The notes below the pieces were generated by a model that saw only the letters and a list, made by a program, of their open reading frames with translations, did not search any database and was not told the origin of the DNA. From the IMG/VR virus record IMGVR_UViG_3300010885_072082, positions 1-53,813 of that record: a DNA stretch of 53,813 nucleotides. One strand, given 5' to 3'. Made by a program: the position numbers and the translations under genes. This DNA is from a virus. Shown piece by piece: positions 52,424 through 53,813 of this stretch (position 1 is its first letter; each line of letters starts with the position of its first letter).

Positions 52424-52861
52424 GGGGGCGAATAGGATTCGACTGGTAATCGGATTTTATATTGCACGCAGTGGTTGAATACCTGGCCACTATAAAAGGT
52501 ATTTACAAACTAAACGCAGAAGATAATACTGATGCGCTCTTAGCTGAAGCTGAATACATCTTCAACCACGCAGACGAGTTCTGTATGGAAGAAGAGTATC
52601 TTCTCGCAGCCTAAAAACTAAGATTAGATCCTATTAAAGATCTTAGGAGCAAAGCAATAGGTTAGAGTGGCATCTACGACACTCGTAAAATAAGCGTAGG
52701 GGGTGGATGTGGACTCTTCACCATGTCAGGCAGACTCTAAAAGATAGGTTGGTAAGCCATGGGAGCCTTTAGTCAATCAAATCCTAAATTTACATAAGCG
52801 TGTAGAAAATATAACGAGAAGATTAGCAACACTCGGGAATCGATGCCCGACGCCTCCACCA
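52424..52861 (+). ncRNA. ssrA: tmRNA (transfer-messenger RNA)
   Basis: The 5' end GGGGGCGAATAGGATTCGAC and the 3' end with a T-arm and encoded CCA are canonical. The acceptor stem GGGGGCG/CGCCTCC contains the G3-U70 pair needed for alanine charging, with A as discriminator. The T-stem TCGGG/CCCGA encloses an 8-nt loop, one base longer than usual. The tag frame runs 52516-52614: 32 codons from GCA to TAA, starting A-E-D-N-T-D-A-L-L-A and ending E-E-E-Y-L-L-A-A, the last four matching the ClpXP degron type. It rescues stalled ribosomes with SmpB, for which no gene is seen here, so host SmpB is probably used. Confidence 0.95.
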
Positions 52862-52867
52862 CTTTTT

Positions 52868-52875
52868 AATAAATA
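52868..52875 (+). promoter_or_regulatory. Late-promoter octamer for the HNH gene
   Basis: AATAAATA begins 7 nt after the tmRNA CCA and ends exactly 5 nt before the ATG at 52881, showing the HNH gene is wired into the phage late programme. Confidence 0.65.
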
Positions 52876-52880
52876 TATGT

Positions 52881-53276
52881 ATGGCTTCAACACGTTTAGC
52901 TCATACAAGAGATATAGCACAAGGTAAGATACCTGCTGATGGACCCCAGCGATCACCTGAGTGGGCTAGGGTACGTAAAGAACACCTTAAGAATAATCCA
53001 AAATGTACAGTTTGTGAGGGCACCGATCGTTTAAATGTACATCATATTAAGCCTTTTCATCTACATCCAGAGTTAGAGCTTGACCCCACAAATTTAATTA
53101 CTCTATGCGAAAGCGCAAGTTATGGTATTATATGTCATATACTCATAGGTCATTTAGGAAATTATAAAAACATTAATCCAAATTCTGTAGAAGATGCTAA
53201 GATATGGAACGCTAAATTAAAAGAAAATAATTACGTAGATAATTTGCAAGTTCCTTTATCCGGTATTAATATATAA
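52881..53276 (+). CDS. HNH endonuclease
   Basis: 131 residues. A zinc knuckle C-T-V-C (42-45) precedes V-H-H-I-K-P-F (53-59), which holds the catalytic His; N-L-I-T-L-C-E (71-77) supplies the Asn, and C-H-I-L-I-G-H (85-91) the final His and second zinc half. The order C-x2-C, H-H, N, C/H fits HNH nucleases of the free-standing homing or packaging type. It is inserted neatly between tmRNA and the tRNA, so it may be a mobile homing endonuclease that spreads the RNA locus. Its exactly spaced late promoter shows integration into phage regulation. Confidence 0.85.
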   Translation: MASTRLAHTRDIAQGKIPADGPQRSPEWARVRKEHLKNNPKCTVCEGTDRLNVHHIKPFHLHPELELDPTNLITLCESASYGIICHILIGHLGNYKNINPNSVEDAKIWNAKLKENNYVDNLQVPLSGINI

Positions 53277-53283
53277 CAAGAAT

Positions 53284-53375
53284 GCCTTCGTGACCGGAAT
53301 TGGCTAACGGCCCCGATTTGTAATCGGGTATGGACTAATAATCCTCTGCGAGTTCAAGCCTCGCCGAAGGCTCCA
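53284..53375 (+). tRNA. tRNA with UGU (Thr) anticodon and class II-like long variable arm
   Basis: Acceptor GCCTTCG/CGAAGGC is perfect, with U73 and encoded CCA. The anticodon stem CCCGA/TCGGG has a 7-nt loop with U33 and anticodon TGT (53319-53321), reading ACA (Thr). The T-arm GCGAG/CTCGC is normal. The variable region is 19 nt (53329-53347) with a short GGA/TCC stem, and the D-arm (C-C-G...C-G-G with a long loop) looks like Ser or Leu tRNAs. G1-C72 and C2-G71 match threonine identity. The anticodon fits the ACA-rich codon use of the phage; charging identity is therefore uncertain. Confidence 0.85.
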
Positions 53376-53521
53376 TTTTTAAACAGTACTCGGCAAACCC
53401 TCTCTATAACTGTTCGAAAGGTTGTATGTATGGAACCGTGTCTTCGTGAGTCATAACAAAACTAGAACATAATCAAGGACGCTTGAGGTTTTTAGGACAA
53501 AAAGATTCGCACATTTTTTAG
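53376..53521 (+). other. Intergenic RNA spacer with terminator-like hairpin
   Basis: No gene is seen in these 146 bases. A short hairpin TCAAG/CTTGA followed by GG and five T (53473-53493) may end the tmRNA-HNH-tRNA transcript. Otherwise nothing is recognised. Confidence 0.4.
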
Positions 53522-53550
53522 TTGCCGGTTTCTAAAATAGACTATATATT
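53522..53550 (+). promoter_or_regulatory. Promoter of the terminal structured RNA
   Basis: TTGCCG and TATATT with a 17-bp spacer. From the -10 onward it parallels the tmRNA promoter (both read TATATTARAAGAATAAGA), a duplicated promoter and leader. Confidence 0.6.
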
Positions 53551-53556
53551 AGAAGA

Positions 53557-53813
53557 ATAAGAATTGATCTTTGATAGTACATTTTAAAATTTGACTAGGC
53601 GCAAGTCTGAAAGCTAAAGGACTCGCGATAGGTGATAGCGAAGCCCAGTGCACAGGGAACGTGTAGCCTATAAGATAAGTCTCCGTGAAAGCGAATGAGA
53701 TTTTCTAGTCATACAAATTAAGTTCCCGCGTTGTAGGTATAATCCGTGGGAGAGATACGTTGAGTTGTCTGTTGGTATGTTAGTAGACGTATTTTCATAG
53801 GGGGAGCCAAATA
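53557..53813 (+). ncRNA. Large structured non-coding RNA, 5' part (runs off the window)
   Basis: No open frame fits, but paired elements are dense. GACTAG (53593-53598) and CTAGTC (53705-53710) close a domain. Inside it, GCG/CGC and GTC/GAC pairs lie near the start, and TCTC-CGT-GAAA-GCG-AAT-GAGA (53680-53700) makes a GAAA-loop hairpin. After it come TCCCGCG/CGTGGGA (53724-53751) and GTCT/AGAC (53767-53788). Phages often carry large ornate RNAs of the GOLLD or ROOL type beside tRNA genes, and this could be one. RNase P RNA or group I intron core motifs are not seen. The family is undecided. Confidence 0.6.
53565..53577 (+). promoter_or_regulatory. boxA-like element before the terminal RNA
   Basis: TGATCTTTGATAG, identical to 52404-52416 in the tmRNA leader. 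Confidence 0.45.

Noticed and set aside
53284-53375. tRNA-Tyr with anticodon GUA, which would explain the long variable arm
   Set aside because: Shifting the register by one base breaks the anticodon stem; only UGU gives five pairs.
53557-53813. RNase P RNA, second tmRNA or group I intron
   Set aside because: The conserved core motifs of these RNAs are not recognisable, and no tag frame or intron core is present in the visible part.

Overview
This window is part of a large, AT-rich genome of a contractile-tailed, T4-superfamily bacteriophage. The evidence is a recognisable set of T4-type baseplate and hub genes (gp25-, gp6-, gp53-, gp48/54- and gp27-like), a gp44-type clamp loader, and T4-like late promoter octamers (consensus NNTAAATA). 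It is not a whole genome: capsid, portal, large terminase and polymerase are absent. The host cannot be named. The lipobox and C-terminal membrane anchor of the putative spanin point to a Gram-negative-type envelope.

Layout. (1) 1-8198, plus strand: end of a tape-measure-like gene, then tail-tube cap, wedge gp53, hub, a tail lysozyme-like protein and a low-complexity structural protein. (2) 8212-10722: a minus-strand candidate small terminase, then dUTPase and clamp loader, then an unknown minus gene. (3) 10785-19798, plus strand: gp25, gp6 and two giant baseplate or tail proteins, one with a PKD domain and a beta-propeller. (4) 19812-25379, mostly minus: small genes, a RecB/Cas4-like nuclease, a HEXXH protein and a lysis cassette (endolysin, holin-like protein, two mini membrane proteins, u-spanin-like lipoprotein). 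(5) 25445-46057, minus: about 20 kb of fibre, adhesin and lectin-like genes with many repeats. (6) 46106-52287: accessory and early-type genes, including a deaminase, two paralogues sharing a C-[IV]-V-T-G domain, a GC-rich small gene with its own promoter, Shine-Dalgarno sequence and terminator, a RadA-like ATPase and a HAD phosphatase. (7) 52349-53813: an RNA locus with tmRNA, an HNH endonuclease gene, a tRNA with anticodon UGU but a long variable arm, and the start of another structured RNA that runs out of the window.

The most striking global feature is promoter geometry. In eight genes the last base of a late-promoter octamer lies exactly 5 nt before the start codon, and in three more 6 nt before. 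With T4 late-promoter spacing, transcription would begin on or next to the start codon. Several sigma70-like promoters of the right arm show the same arrangement (6-9 nt from the -10 box to ATG). Shine-Dalgarno sequences are generally missing, except before the GC-rich 64-aa gene. This suggests a phage that expresses much of its genome from leaderless mRNAs. A second notable feature is that tmRNA and the terminal RNA share a duplicated promoter and leader containing a boxA-like element, as if both were transcribed by an rRNA-like antitermination mode.
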